Source: Pseudomonadales bacterium (GTDB lineage: Bacteria > Pseudomonadota > Gammaproteobacteria > Pseudomonadales > Azotimanducaceae). Taken from it: DNA of 64,000 nt. Below the pieces are notes generated by a model, which was not told the DNA's origin, made no database searches, and worked only from the letters and a program-made list of their open reading frames with translations. Every line of letters begins with the position of its first letter. The stretch's first letter is position 1. The translations under genes were made by a program, and so were the position numbers. The stretch covers positions 68,561 to 132,560 of the forward strand of contig JAFMIA010000001.1 in the NCBI GenBank assembly GCA_017854255.1, given 5' to 3'. Below are positions 24,143 to 33,061 of this stretch, one piece after another.

Positions 24143-24781
24143 ATGAGTCAATCAATCCTTTTTCGAATGAAGCGGTTCGCTGTTGCGCCCGCGTTGATGT
24201 TTGCGCTTTTGAGTTTCGCAGCGCAGGCCGAGTACGAAGCCGGGGTCCACTACTTTGAATTGCCGACGCCGATCGCGGTGAGTGGGGATGGGATCGAAGT
24301 CACAGAGTACTTTTCCTACGGTTGTAATCACTGTTATCAATTCGAGCCAATACTGGCAGCTTGGGTTAAGACGTTGCCAGAAGACGTGACATTTAATCGA
24401 ACGCCCGCAATGTGGAATCAAGGGTACACCCTGCTGGCGCAGACTTATTACACACTGCTCGCGATGGATCTGTTGGAAACAATGCATCTTGAAGTCTTTA
24501 ATGCCATTCACTTAAAACGGCAGAATATCCGCAGCCCACAAGCAATGGCTGATTACTTGGCCAAGGTGGGCGTCGACCCATTAGCCTTCGTTAAGGTTTT
24601 TAACAGTTTCGGCGTTCAATCGAGCCTCCGCCAGGCGGACGCTCGCGGGCGTGCCTACCGGGCCACCGGCGTACCAACGATCATCGTCCATGGGAAGTAT
24701 CGGATTGAAACGGCTTCTGCCGGGAGCACCCAAGGGATGTTGAAAGTCGCCGAATATCTCATCGATTTAGAACGCCAATAA
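24143..24781 (+). CDS. dsbA: Thiol:disulfide interchange protein DsbA with a CNHC active site
   Basis: DsbA introduces disulfides into periplasmic proteins. The 212-residue precursor has a signal peptide (about 1-29, ending AAQA) and a thioredoxin fold with inserted helical domain. The active site reads C61-N62-H63-C64 instead of the common CPHC, and the cis-proline loop is TGVPTI (P178). The dipeptide between the cysteines tunes redox potential, so this enzyme may be less oxidising. DsbB, which re-oxidises DsbA, is at 48572-49090. Confidence 0.94.
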   Translation: MSQSILFRMKRFAVAPALMFALLSFAAQAEYEAGVHYFELPTPIAVSGDGIEVTEYFSYGCNHCYQFEPILAAWVKTLPEDVTFNRTPAMWNQGYTLLAQTYYTLLAMDLLETMHLEVFNAIHLKRQNIRSPQAMADYLAKVGVDPLAFVKVFNSFGVQSSLRQADARGRAYRATGVPTIIVHGKYRIETASAGSTQGMLKVAEYLIDLERQ

Positions 24782-24796
24782 CGCAGCGAGCAACGA

Positions 24797-26347
24797 ATGC
24801 CGGTTTGGCAGTCTGAAGACGTCCGAGAGGCTGATGAGGCGGTTCTCGGTGTCGCAACGACCGAGATTAGCACGCACCTGTTTTTAACGCCGATCGCGGC
24901 GATAGACCATTGGGCTGGGCGTAATCCTCAGGCGAGCTGCCTCATCGCTGAGGCGGTAGAACTCTCTTATGAGCAGGTTGCTCAACTGACGCGTGCGCTG
25001 GCAGCGGAGTTTAAAGCGCGCGGGGCTCGCTCCGGTGACCGCGTCGTCCTCGAGTTAGAAAACGGTTTGGGGGTTGTCTTAAGTTTTCTGGCGCTCAACC
25101 GGTTGGGCGCCGCGGCCGTCATCGTGAGCCCCAGACTATCCGAGTTTGAGCGGCAAAAAATTGTGAGTCATGCCCTACCAATTGCGGTTATCACGGCGAT
25201 CTCACCGCCGAATTGTGACCTGTTGCAATCTGCATTAACGACGAAGGTGCTGACCACTCTAGGGCTTGTCTGGTCTGATGACGGCGCCGCTGGGCCGCTT
25301 GATCGAGCGCAGTACCCGCTTGCGGCGAATGTCGCCGCGATGATTTATACAACGGGCACGACGGGTGAGCCTAAAGGCGTCATGCTTACCCACCAAAATC
25401 TGATGTTTACTGGGTTCGTATCGGGGAAGTTGCGCGGTCTTGGCGAAGCCGACCGGGTGTTAACAGCCCTGCCCTTATCCCATGCGTTTGGATTATCAGC
25501 CGTGCTGTGTTCTGTCCTGACGCAAGGCGCAAGCCTCGAGTTAATGGCGACATTTTCGGCAACCGGGGTCTTGGCGCGTCTGGGTGATGGCGCCGTAACG
25601 GGGTTTCTGGGTGTGCCTGCGATGTATACCCAGCTGATCAGTGCTGATAGGGACAACGCTTTGAACTACCCTTTTCTGCGCTTCTTGTTTTCAGGTGGCG
25701 CGCCGCTTGACCCAACGTTAAAAAAAACAGTCGAGACGCGGTTCGGTTTGCCGTTGCATAACGGCTATGGTTTGACAGAGTCAGGGCCCACCATAGCCCA
25801 GACCCGACTCTATGCCCCGTTGGACGACACCTCGGTTGGTTTCGTGATCCCAGGCGTGGACTATCAGATTGTTGGCGCTTCAACCTCAGAAGAGGGTATT
25901 GGCGAACTCAAAGTTCGAGGCCCCAATATCATGGCGGGCTACTATCGAAATCAGGCGCAGACGGATCAGGTGTTAATCGACGGTTGGCTAGCAACCGGAG
26001 ACCTCGCTCGGATCAATGTATCTGGCGCGCTTGAGATTGTAGGACGCATTAAAGAACTCATTATTAAAAACGGTTTCAACGTTTATCCTCCTGAAGTGGA
26101 AGCAGCTTTGCTCAGGTTGCCAGAGATTATTCAGGCGGCGGTTATTGGGCAGGCGGTGCCGGGCAATGAAAGAATTATTGCCTTTGTACAAACGAGCGCA
26201 TCCAAGGTTGACCTTGGTTGGATCAATCAACAACTAAGGTCCACTTTGGCAGGTTATAAGTTACTGGATGAAATCCGAGTGGTGGATCAGTTACCAGCCG
26301 CGCCCTCGGGAAAAATTCTAAAGCATCGACTTGCTGATTTGTTGTAA
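24797..26347 (+). CDS. AMP-forming acyl-CoA synthetase/ligase (ANL superfamily), substrate unknown
   Basis: ANL enzymes activate carboxylic acids as acyl-AMP and usually transfer them to CoA. The 516-residue protein has the expected motifs: the P-loop YTTGTTGEPKGVMLTH (about 185), YGLTESGP (about 320), the TGD motif in WLATGDLA, GRIKELIIKNGFNVYPPEVE (hinge and A8), and the catalytic Lys region PSGKILKHRL at the C-terminus. The acyl pocket cannot be read by eye, so medium- or long-chain fatty acids, or malonate, are all possible. It begins 15 nt after dsbA. Confidence 0.85.
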   Translation: MPVWQSEDVREADEAVLGVATTEISTHLFLTPIAAIDHWAGRNPQASCLIAEAVELSYEQVAQLTRALAAEFKARGARSGDRVVLELENGLGVVLSFLALNRLGAAAVIVSPRLSEFERQKIVSHALPIAVITAISPPNCDLLQSALTTKVLTTLGLVWSDDGAAGPLDRAQYPLAANVAAMIYTTGTTGEPKGVMLTHQNLMFTGFVSGKLRGLGEADRVLTALPLSHAFGLSAVLCSVLTQGASLELMATFSATGVLARLGDGAVTGFLGVPAMYTQLISADRDNALNYPFLRFLFSGGAPLDPTLKKTVETRFGLPLHNGYGLTESGPTIAQTRLYAPLDDTSVGFVIPGVDYQIVGASTSEEGIGELKVRGPNIMAGYYRNQAQTDQVLIDGWLATGDLARINVSGALEIVGRIKELIIKNGFNVYPPEVEAALLRLPEIIQAAVIGQAVPGNERIIAFVQTSASKVDLGWINQQLRSTLAGYKLLDEIRVVDQLPAAPSGKILKHRLADLL

Positions 26348-26527
26348 CCATGGACGTACCAAAGGGTTCATGAATTTTCGCGTCAAAGGTCACGCTGCAT
26401 TGAATTGCGCAGGACCATAGAATAAAATTCGTCATGGCGCCCAAGAAACTAGTTTTAAAATTGCATCGTTTGTCTCTGAGGGGCCTCCCTCGCCCAGTTT
26501 CTGCGCACCCCCCAACTCAACCCGTCA

Positions 26528-26558
26528 CCTTGATCGGAAGCCCGGCTTCCGGTCAAGG
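26528..26558 (+). promoter_or_regulatory. Strong 14-bp hairpin just upstream of the IMP dehydrogenase start
   Basis: CCTTGATCGGAAGC (26528-26541) pairs with GCTTCCGGTCAAGG (26545-26558) with one T-G wobble and a 3-nt loop. No T tract follows, so it is not a standard terminator. It ends 8 nt before the AGGAG Shine-Dalgarno (26567-26571). It may protect or regulate the leader. The rest of the 230-bp spacer (26348-26577) shows no gene. Confidence 0.6.
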
Positions 26559-26577
26559 CACTGTTTAGGAGCGCCCG

Positions 26578-28107
26578 ATGGCTAAGATTCTGGATGATAT
26601 TTCACGAACGTTTGGTGAGTACTTATTGCTGCCGAGGCTGACGCGTCGTGATCAGCATATCGATCGGATCGATTTATCAGCGCCCTTATCGCGGTCTCTT
26701 GACGGCGCACCGGGGTCTCTTTCGATCAACATTCCCATTGTTTCAGCCTGTATGCAGGCGGTATCTGGTGTCGATCTAGCGGTCGCACTCGCCCGTCAGG
26801 GGGGAATGAGTATGATTTTCTGCTCGCAAAGCATCGAAAGTCAGGTTGAGATGGTTCAAAAGGTGAAGGCTCACAAAGCGGGTTTTGTTGTGAGTGGCGC
26901 CAACATCCAGCCTGACGCAAGTTTGCAAGCGGTGCTCGAGTTGATGACGCGTAGCGGACACTCGACCATTCCAGTTACCCTTGATGGGTCGTCCGAAGGC
27001 GAATTTCTGGGTTTGATTACTGATCAAGATTTCTGGGAATTTGAAGACGATCTTCAGAACCTGGTAAAAGACCACATGACGCCGAAAGCAGAGGTTATTT
27101 TTGGCGTTGAAGGGATCTCTCTTAGAGAGGCCAATCGGCTTCTGCATCGTCACAAGAAGGATTGCTTACCAATTTTAACGGCCACAGGTCATTTGTCGGC
27201 TTTGGTTTTCAAGAAAGATTATGTTGATCACCAGAAGCACCCCCTTGAGTTATTGGACGAGGGTAAGCGTTTACGAGTCGGCGCGGCGATTAATACCCAC
27301 GACTACCAGCAGCGCGTGCCGGCACTGGTGGCCGCAGGCGCGGACGCTTTGTGCTTTGACTCCTCCGATGGCTTCACGGAGTTTCAGATGGATGGCTTGG
27401 CTTGGATCAGAGCGCAGTATGGATCTGAGGTCGTTATTGGCGGCGGCAACGTTGTTTCCGCAGAGGGTTTTGATTATCTCGCGTTGTCAGGGCTGGTGGA
27501 TTTCATCAAGGTTGGTATTGGCGGTGGTTCAATCTGCATTACGCGGGAACAAAAGGGGATTGGCCGAGGTCAGGCCTCGGCTCTGCTCGAGGTCGTTGCC
27601 CGTCGCGATGCGTATTTTGAAGAAACCGGGGTCTATATTCCCATTTGTTCAGATGGTGGTCTGGCGAACGACACGCAAGTCGTTATGGCTTTGGCGATGG
27701 GCGCGGACTTCGTCATGATGGGGCGCTATTTTGCGATGACGGAGGAAAGCCCAACCTCAAAAATATCGATCAACGGGCAGATGTATAAACCCTACTGGGG
27801 TGAAGGGACTGTCAGGGCCCAAAATTGGCAGCGTTACAGCGAAGGCATGAGTAGTCGAAAGATGATGTTCGAAGAAGGTGTTGATGCGTTCGTGCCCTTG
27901 ATCGGCTCAACGTCAGAAGTCTTAGAGACCACGTTGCACAAGCTTAAAAGCACCATGATTAATCTCGGGGCAGACTCGGTAAAGACGTTTACAGATCAAG
28001 CAATCATTACTTTGGTGTCTGAACAATCGATTGTTGAGTCTGGAACATCGAATGTTTTCAAGTTCTCTGGGAATCGCGATCTCGATGAATCTGACTGGGG
28101 CAACTAG
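26578..28107 (+). CDS. IMP dehydrogenase-family protein, atypical clade
   Basis: IMPDH oxidises IMP to XMP, the first step to GMP. The 509-residue protein has the IMPDH/GMPR barrel interrupted by a CBS pair (about 95-215). The catalytic loop is GIGGGSICITREQKGIGRGQ with C320, and SDGGLANDTQVVMALAMGADFVMMGRY carries the phosphate site. The CITREQKGIGRG form, the N-terminal KILDDISRTFGEYLLLPRL and the W-G-E-G-T flap differ from classical GuaB (CTTR...GVG). guaA is not adjacent. A second, standard guaB elsewhere is possible. The start has AGGAG 7 nt upstream. Confidence 0.8.
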   Translation: MAKILDDISRTFGEYLLLPRLTRRDQHIDRIDLSAPLSRSLDGAPGSLSINIPIVSACMQAVSGVDLAVALARQGGMSMIFCSQSIESQVEMVQKVKAHKAGFVVSGANIQPDASLQAVLELMTRSGHSTIPVTLDGSSEGEFLGLITDQDFWEFEDDLQNLVKDHMTPKAEVIFGVEGISLREANRLLHRHKKDCLPILTATGHLSALVFKKDYVDHQKHPLELLDEGKRLRVGAAINTHDYQQRVPALVAAGADALCFDSSDGFTEFQMDGLAWIRAQYGSEVVIGGGNVVSAEGFDYLALSGLVDFIKVGIGGGSICITREQKGIGRGQASALLEVVARRDAYFEETGVYIPICSDGGLANDTQVVMALAMGADFVMMGRYFAMTEESPTSKISINGQMYKPYWGEGTVRAQNWQRYSEGMSSRKMMFEEGVDAFVPLIGSTSEVLETTLHKLKSTMINLGADSVKTFTDQAIITLVSEQSIVESGTSNVFKFSGNRDLDESDWGN

Positions 28108-28158
28108 GCGTATTTTCGGATATACTCCTCGCGCCAATTTTCCAAAGGACCGGCTTCG

Positions 28159-28566
28159 ATGAAAAAACTGCTAATGCTGCCATTTGCTTTCATTTCCTTC
28201 CTCGTTTTTGCGGGGCCGATAGAAGATGAAATTATTGCTCGTATCCACCAACCGGGCGCGGTTTGTCTTCAAGGTGAGGCATGCGCATCGGCACAAGTGA
28301 TGTCGGTCGCAAGTACTGGTTCTGAAAGCCCGGATGCGATTTACAAGCGAAGCTGCGCAACTTGTCATGATTTAGGTATCGCTGGGGCGCCTGCCTTGGC
28401 CAATGTCGAGCAATGGGCGCCTCGACTTGAAAAAGGCATGGAGACACTCTACGCCAGTGGTATCAATGGGCTTGCGCCAGCCATGCCGGCACGCGGTATG
28501 TGCTTTGATTGCTCAGATGACGATATCCGAGCCGTTGTTGATTATATGACGGCGTCTGTTCAGTAA
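28159..28566 (+). CDS. Cytochrome c5
   Basis: This is a small soluble or membrane-associated monoheme cytochrome. The 135-residue precursor has a signal peptide (about 1-18), the heme motif CATCH near residue 66 and the cytochrome c5 C-terminal signature PARGMCFDCSDDDIRAVVDYM, with the extra Cys pair that forms the family disulfide. A candidate -10 (TATACT, 28121-28126) lies upstream without a good -35. It is convergent with comM across 16 bp. Confidence 0.9.
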   Translation: MKKLLMLPFAFISFLVFAGPIEDEIIARIHQPGAVCLQGEACASAQVMSVASTGSESPDAIYKRSCATCHDLGIAGAPALANVEQWAPRLEKGMETLYASGINGLAPAMPARGMCFDCSDDDIRAVVDYMTASVQ

Positions 28567-28582
28567 GCTCAAACTGAGCGGG

Positions 28583-30046
28583 TTAGTTTTGCCGAAGCAT
28601 TAAGGCTTCTTCTAGGTGCCTGCGCGAGATGGTTTCGGCGCAGTCAAGGTCAGCAATGGTTCGGCCAACCCGAATTAACTTTTGAATGGCTCGGGCTGAA
28701 AAATGCAAGGTTTGAGCGGCTTTCATTAAAAGCAGTTTTGCATCGGGGTCCAGCGCGTTTTTGTCGGTCTGCTGAGGGCTGGTCTGCAATCTTTTCAGTC
28801 TGAAAGCGCGTGCTTGTTTGATCTGATCGATCGCGGCGTCATGCTCATGGCGATGGCGGGTTGGGGCTTCCTGAAAAAATTTTTTTGGATCCAGTGCTGG
28901 GACTTCAACCTGAAGGTCAATTCGGTCCAGAATAGGTCCTGAAACCCGATTTCGATATCGCGTAATGTGCTCAACCGAACATCGACACGGCCTGCGACTG
29001 CCTAGCCATCCACAAGGACAGGGGTTCATGGCAGCGATCAATTGGAAATTTGCAGGAAATCGCACTTTGTAATGTGCCCGGCTCAGATCGATACTGCCAC
29101 TTTCAAGGGGTTGCCTGAGCTGGTTGAGCACCGCGTGGGTAAATTCTGGTAACTCGTCCAACAGCAAGACGCCAAGATGAGCCAACGTAATTTCGCCGGG
29201 CCTCGGCGGGCTGCCGCCGCCGATGAGTGCCGCAGCAGAGGTTGAATGGTGCACCTCGCGGAAGGGCCGCTCGAGCGTTGGCCCCGGTAAAGATCCCGCA
29301 GTGACCGATTGAATACACGCAATCTCCACCGCTTCTTGCTCGGTTAATGGGGCCATGAGTCCGAGCATTCGTTTAGCCAGCATGGTTTTACCGGAGCCTG
29401 GTGGGCCGAACAACAAGAGATGATGGCCACCTGTGGCGGCGATAATCAGCGCGCGCTTAGCGGTTTGTTGACCCTTGATATCATCGAGCGTAGCGTCTGA
29501 TGCAGCAGGTACATCGTTGGCGCCAAGGTTGCTGGTCGTCATCGGACTTAACGGTCGTTTTAGATCTGACAGGTGATGGATCCCGAGGCAGGGCGAGAGA
29601 CTTGCTTGCCTGCCAACCTGCGCTTGATTCGATTGCAATAGCGTAAGGCCGCTTTGCCCGCAAGCTAAAGCCGCTATCAACAATCCTGGCACGGTTCTCA
29701 CCTCGCCGGTCAGACTCAGTTCGCCCATTGCGCAAAGGCCTTGGAATCGAGACGCCTCGACTTGCTGACTGGCAATGAGGATCGATAGCGCGATCGGCAG
29801 GTCAAACCCAGCATGTTCCTTGGGCACATCACTGGGTGCCAGGTTGATGACAATGCGTCGATCGGGCAACTTGAATCCAGCGTGTTCGATTGCGGAACGG
29901 ATACGTTCTCGGCTGTGCTTTGCACGATGTTCACTCATGCCAACAATATTGAGTTGCGGCAGCCCGTTGCTGATGGTGGCCTCTATTTGGATAGTATGAG
30001 CCGATAAACCAATAACAGCTTGACCCAGCACGTGAGCAGACGACAT
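28583..30046 (-). CDS. comM: ComM/YifB-family Mg-chelatase-like AAA+ ATPase
   Basis: ComM is a hexameric helicase that promotes branch migration during natural transformation. The 487-residue protein has the N-terminal ChlI-like domain (NIVGMSEHRAKHSRERI...), then the AAA+ core with Walker A GPPGSGKT, Walker B LLLDELPEF and the zinc-like NPCPCGWLGSRRPCRC segment. Together with dprA it suggests uptake competence, though no pilus or comEC genes are in view. It is divergent from glnK. Confidence 0.93.
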   Translation of the reverse strand: MSSAHVLGQAVIGLSAHTIQIEATISNGLPQLNIVGMSEHRAKHSRERIRSAIEHAGFKLPDRRIVINLAPSDVPKEHAGFDLPIALSILIASQQVEASRFQGLCAMGELSLTGEVRTVPGLLIAALACGQSGLTLLQSNQAQVGRQASLSPCLGIHHLSDLKRPLSPMTTSNLGANDVPAASDATLDDIKGQQTAKRALIIAATGGHHLLLFGPPGSGKTMLAKRMLGLMAPLTEQEAVEIACIQSVTAGSLPGPTLERPFREVHHSTSAAALIGGGSPPRPGEITLAHLGVLLLDELPEFTHAVLNQLRQPLESGSIDLSRAHYKVRFPANFQLIAAMNPCPCGWLGSRRPCRCSVEHITRYRNRVSGPILDRIDLQVEVPALDPKKFFQEAPTRHRHEHDAAIDQIKQARAFRLKRLQTSPQQTDKNALDPDAKLLLMKAAQTLHFSARAIQKLIRVGRTIADLDCAETISRRHLEEALMLRQN

Positions 30047-30138
30047 GGCGTGGTTTTCTCCTCGGGTTTAGAATGCGTCAGGACATTTAATCTGGCGTTG
30101 GCATTGGTTGATAGCCGTTATTCGCCGCACAACAATTG

Positions 30139-30204
30139 CGCATTACCAGAATATTTTGGTGCGCGATTGGGTGAAAAAAGGTGCGGGATAGCCTAAATGG
30201 TGCA
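30139..30204 (+). promoter_or_regulatory. Two NtrC-like half-sites upstream of the glnK sigma-54 promoter
   Basis: TTGGTGC (30156-30162) and TGGTGCA (30198-30204) match the right half of the NtrC site TGCAC(N)5-7TGGTGCA. They lie 41 bp apart, close to four helical turns. The second is centred about 70 bp upstream of the predicted start. The left half-sites are poor, so binding is a prediction only. Confidence 0.45.
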
Positions 30205-30243
30205 GGAGCCCCGATAATTCGGCCGTATTGAAGGCAATTAATT

Positions 30244-30260
30244 TTGGCATGGCCTGTGCT
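30244..30260 (+). promoter_or_regulatory. Sigma-54 (-24/-12) promoter reading toward glnK
   Basis: TTGGCATG-N4-GTGCT matches the sigma-54 consensus TTGGCACG-N4-TTGCT at all but two positions, with the invariant GG (30246-30247) and GC (30258-30259) exactly 10 bp apart. Start would be near 30271, giving an unusually long leader of about 290 nt before glnK. No gene was found in that leader. Confidence 0.6.
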
Positions 30261-30428
30261 TTACTTAACGTTAGGTTCTTTAGTTAAAGCGGTTTCGAAT
30301 GGCCTGAAGTTCAGTCGGTATCGTTGGGCTAGGGTAAAGTGACCTTTTAAACGAGGATCTAAACGGCGACGGCTGGGAAAGTCGGTGGTTTAAGGCTACT
30401 ATTTCCAAGTTAAGCTCAATTAGAATGA

Positions 30429-30899
<471 letters not shown>

Positions 30900-30961
30900 G
30901 CAGACGCCAAGGAAACCGTTAAAGACGCGCTCATAGAGTGTCGCTCCGAGCCATAGCAGAT

Positions 30962-30967
30962 TATAAT
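30962..30967 (+). promoter_or_regulatory. -10 hexamer (TATAAT) upstream of thrC
   Basis: A perfect TATAAT lies 29 bp before the thrC ATG. The -35 region is weak (no better than two or three matches at 17 bp). It would give thrC a promoter separate from glnK. Confidence 0.4.
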
Positions 30968-30996
30968 GAGTGTCAGCGCGAGAAGGCTTAATCTGC

Positions 30997-32364
30997 ATGA
31001 AGTATCGAAGTACACGAGGTGGCGTAAGCGGTCTATCCTTTAGCCAAGCCGTGATGATGGGTTTGGCAAGCGACGGCGGCCTACTCGTACCAGAGTCGAT
31101 CCCCGATGTCAGCGCGCGCCTTGCCGATTGGCAGGGTTTGTCGTATCCGGAACTTGCGAGCGAAGTGATGGCGCCTTTCGTCGGAGATATAGATGAGGCG
31201 GTGTTTAAAAAGCTCGTTCTGCGCAGCTACAAAAACTTTCAACACCCAGAAGTCGCGCCGCTTGTGAACGTCGGTGGCGTTCACATCCTGGAGTTGTTTC
31301 ATGGACCAACCCTCGCATTTAAAGATATTGCACTGCAATTTTTAGGTGAATTGTTTAGCCATATTTTGACTGAACAGGACGCGGTACTGAATATCCTTGG
31401 CGCAACCAGTGGTGATACTGGTAGCGCCGCCATTGCGGGGGTACGCGGAAAGCCCGGGATTCGGATCTTCATCATGTTTCCTGATGGGCGAACGAGCCCA
31501 ATCCAAGAACGTCAAATGACAACCGTTTTGGATGACAACGTTTATAATTTGAGTATTGACGGGAGTTTTGACGACTGTCAAAACCTGTTAAAGACCGTCT
31601 TCAATGATTTGTCTTTTAAAGAAACCTACGCGCTCGGCGCCGTAAATTCTGTTAATTGGGCTCGAGTGTTGGCCCAGGTGGTTTACTATTTTTGGACATG
31701 GTATCAGCTAAAGCAGCCTGCTGAATTTGATGTAACGGTCCCGACGGGTAATTTTGGCAATATATTTGCGGGATTCATTGCCAAACGAATGGGTTTGCCG
31801 TTGCGCAAACTGGTGTTGGCCACGAATGAGAATGATATTTTGGCGCGCTTTTTTCAGTCTGGCGTGTATGAGCGGGGCGCCGTTCGATTCAGTAACAGCC
31901 CGGCGATGGATATTCAGGTTGCGAGCAATTTCGAGCGATATTTGTTCTATCAGCTCGGTGAGAATGCAACCGATTGTGCGGCATTCATGAAACGCTTCCA
32001 GACTGAACAATGCGCTTCATTGGTTGAACCCGCGGGGTTCTTCGATTGGTTTACCGCCGATGCGGTGAGCGATACCGAAACGTTGGAGAGCATTCAAGGG
32101 ATTTGGCATGAGTTTAATTACCTTGCCGATCCGCATACAGCGGTTGGTTTTCACTTGGCGCAGAAGCACCAAGACCCCAAGGTACCGATGGTATGCTTGG
32201 CAACGGCGCACCCAGCAAAGTTTGATGACACCGTTGAGACAGCAATCCCCGGCGTCAACAACCACCATCCATCGTTGGATGCACTGCTGGGTTTGGAAAC
32301 GCGAAAAACTGCGATCGTTGATGATCCCGACGTGTTGAAGGACTTTATTCGCGCTCGGTGCTGA
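30997..32364 (+). CDS. thrC: Threonine synthase
   Basis: ThrC converts O-phosphohomoserine to threonine with PLP. The 455-residue protein is the longer gammaproteobacterial/fungal type. It has the PLP-lysine motif HGPTLAFKDIALQF (K109) and the phosphate-binding LGATSGDTGSAAI. ATG 30997 follows AGAAGG and is preferred over GTG 30970. The 3' end overlaps the convergent HAD gene by 20 bp. Confidence 0.95.
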   Translation: MKYRSTRGGVSGLSFSQAVMMGLASDGGLLVPESIPDVSARLADWQGLSYPELASEVMAPFVGDIDEAVFKKLVLRSYKNFQHPEVAPLVNVGGVHILELFHGPTLAFKDIALQFLGELFSHILTEQDAVLNILGATSGDTGSAAIAGVRGKPGIRIFIMFPDGRTSPIQERQMTTVLDDNVYNLSIDGSFDDCQNLLKTVFNDLSFKETYALGAVNSVNWARVLAQVVYYFWTWYQLKQPAEFDVTVPTGNFGNIFAGFIAKRMGLPLRKLVLATNENDILARFFQSGVYERGAVRFSNSPAMDIQVASNFERYLFYQLGENATDCAAFMKRFQTEQCASLVEPAGFFDWFTADAVSDTETLESIQGIWHEFNYLADPHTAVGFHLAQKHQDPKVPMVCLATAHPAKFDDTVETAIPGVNNHHPSLDALLGLETRKTAIVDDPDVLKDFIRARC

Positions 32365-33061
32365 TTCGAGTATTGATCCGCTCGATTGCGTTGGGTAGCG
32401 CCGTGAGGTCAACGATAATCTCTGAGGCGGGTACGGCCTCTGCGGCAGATCTCGCGTCGATGGTTGTCTTCCAAACGGTGTGGATTCCAAGGTTTGAAGC
32501 CGCGGCAACATCTAAAATCGGATCATCCCCCACGTAAACCATCTCCTCGGGTTGACACTGGAAATGCGCAAGGGCTGCCAAGAATAAATCGGGTTTTGGT
32601 TTGGGTGCACCGACCTCTTCTGCAGAAAGCTTCAACTGAAAAAAGCCCCCGATGGGCAATTGCCCAACATCCGCATTGCCATTGGTGAGCGTGCAGAGTG
32701 CATAGGTCTGACTTAAGGCGCCTAGCGCCGCCTCCGCGCCGGGATACAAGGTGACGTGATTACGGGCTTTCAAGAAGACCCGCATGGCGCGGTCTACAAT
32801 GTCTTCGGCCTGGTCATGATGTCCCGGCTCGCGTTGTACAAGACGGTGCAGTATGGCTCGCCTAAGGTCGGTGAGACGAAAGCTGTAATCTGGATGTTCT
32901 GCTAAGACAAGGTCGCGTAAACCCTGGATATCCTCAGGCGGGTAATCAATTCCTGGATTAAGCGCTGCGAAATGATTCTTGAGTTGTTGCTCGGCGTAAA
33001 GAATCGCCGGTTTAACAGGCCACAGCGTATTGTCTAAATCGAATCCAATGACCTTGATCAT
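32345..33061 (-). CDS. yigB: HAD-family phosphatase, YigB type
   Basis: This is a 238-residue HAD hydrolase with motif I GFDLDNTLWP, motif II LTNGNAD, the motif III Lys in PKPKPDLF and motif IV GDDPILDV. E. coli YigB dephosphorylates 5-amino-6-(5-phosphoribitylamino)uracil in riboflavin synthesis. The DUF484-xerC-yigB order is conserved, which supports orthology. It overlaps xerC by 4 nt. Confidence 0.88.
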   Translation of the reverse strand: MIKVIGFDLDNTLWPVKPAILYAEQQLKNHFAALNPGIDYPPEDIQGLRDLVLAEHPDYSFRLTDLRRAILHRLVQREPGHHDQAEDIVDRAMRVFLKARNHVTLYPGAEAALGALSQTYALCTLTNGNADVGQLPIGGFFQLKLSAEEVGAPKPKPDLFLAALAHFQCQPEEMVYVGDDPILDVAAASNLGIHTVWKTTIDARSAAEAVPASEIIVDLTALPNAIERINTRISTERE

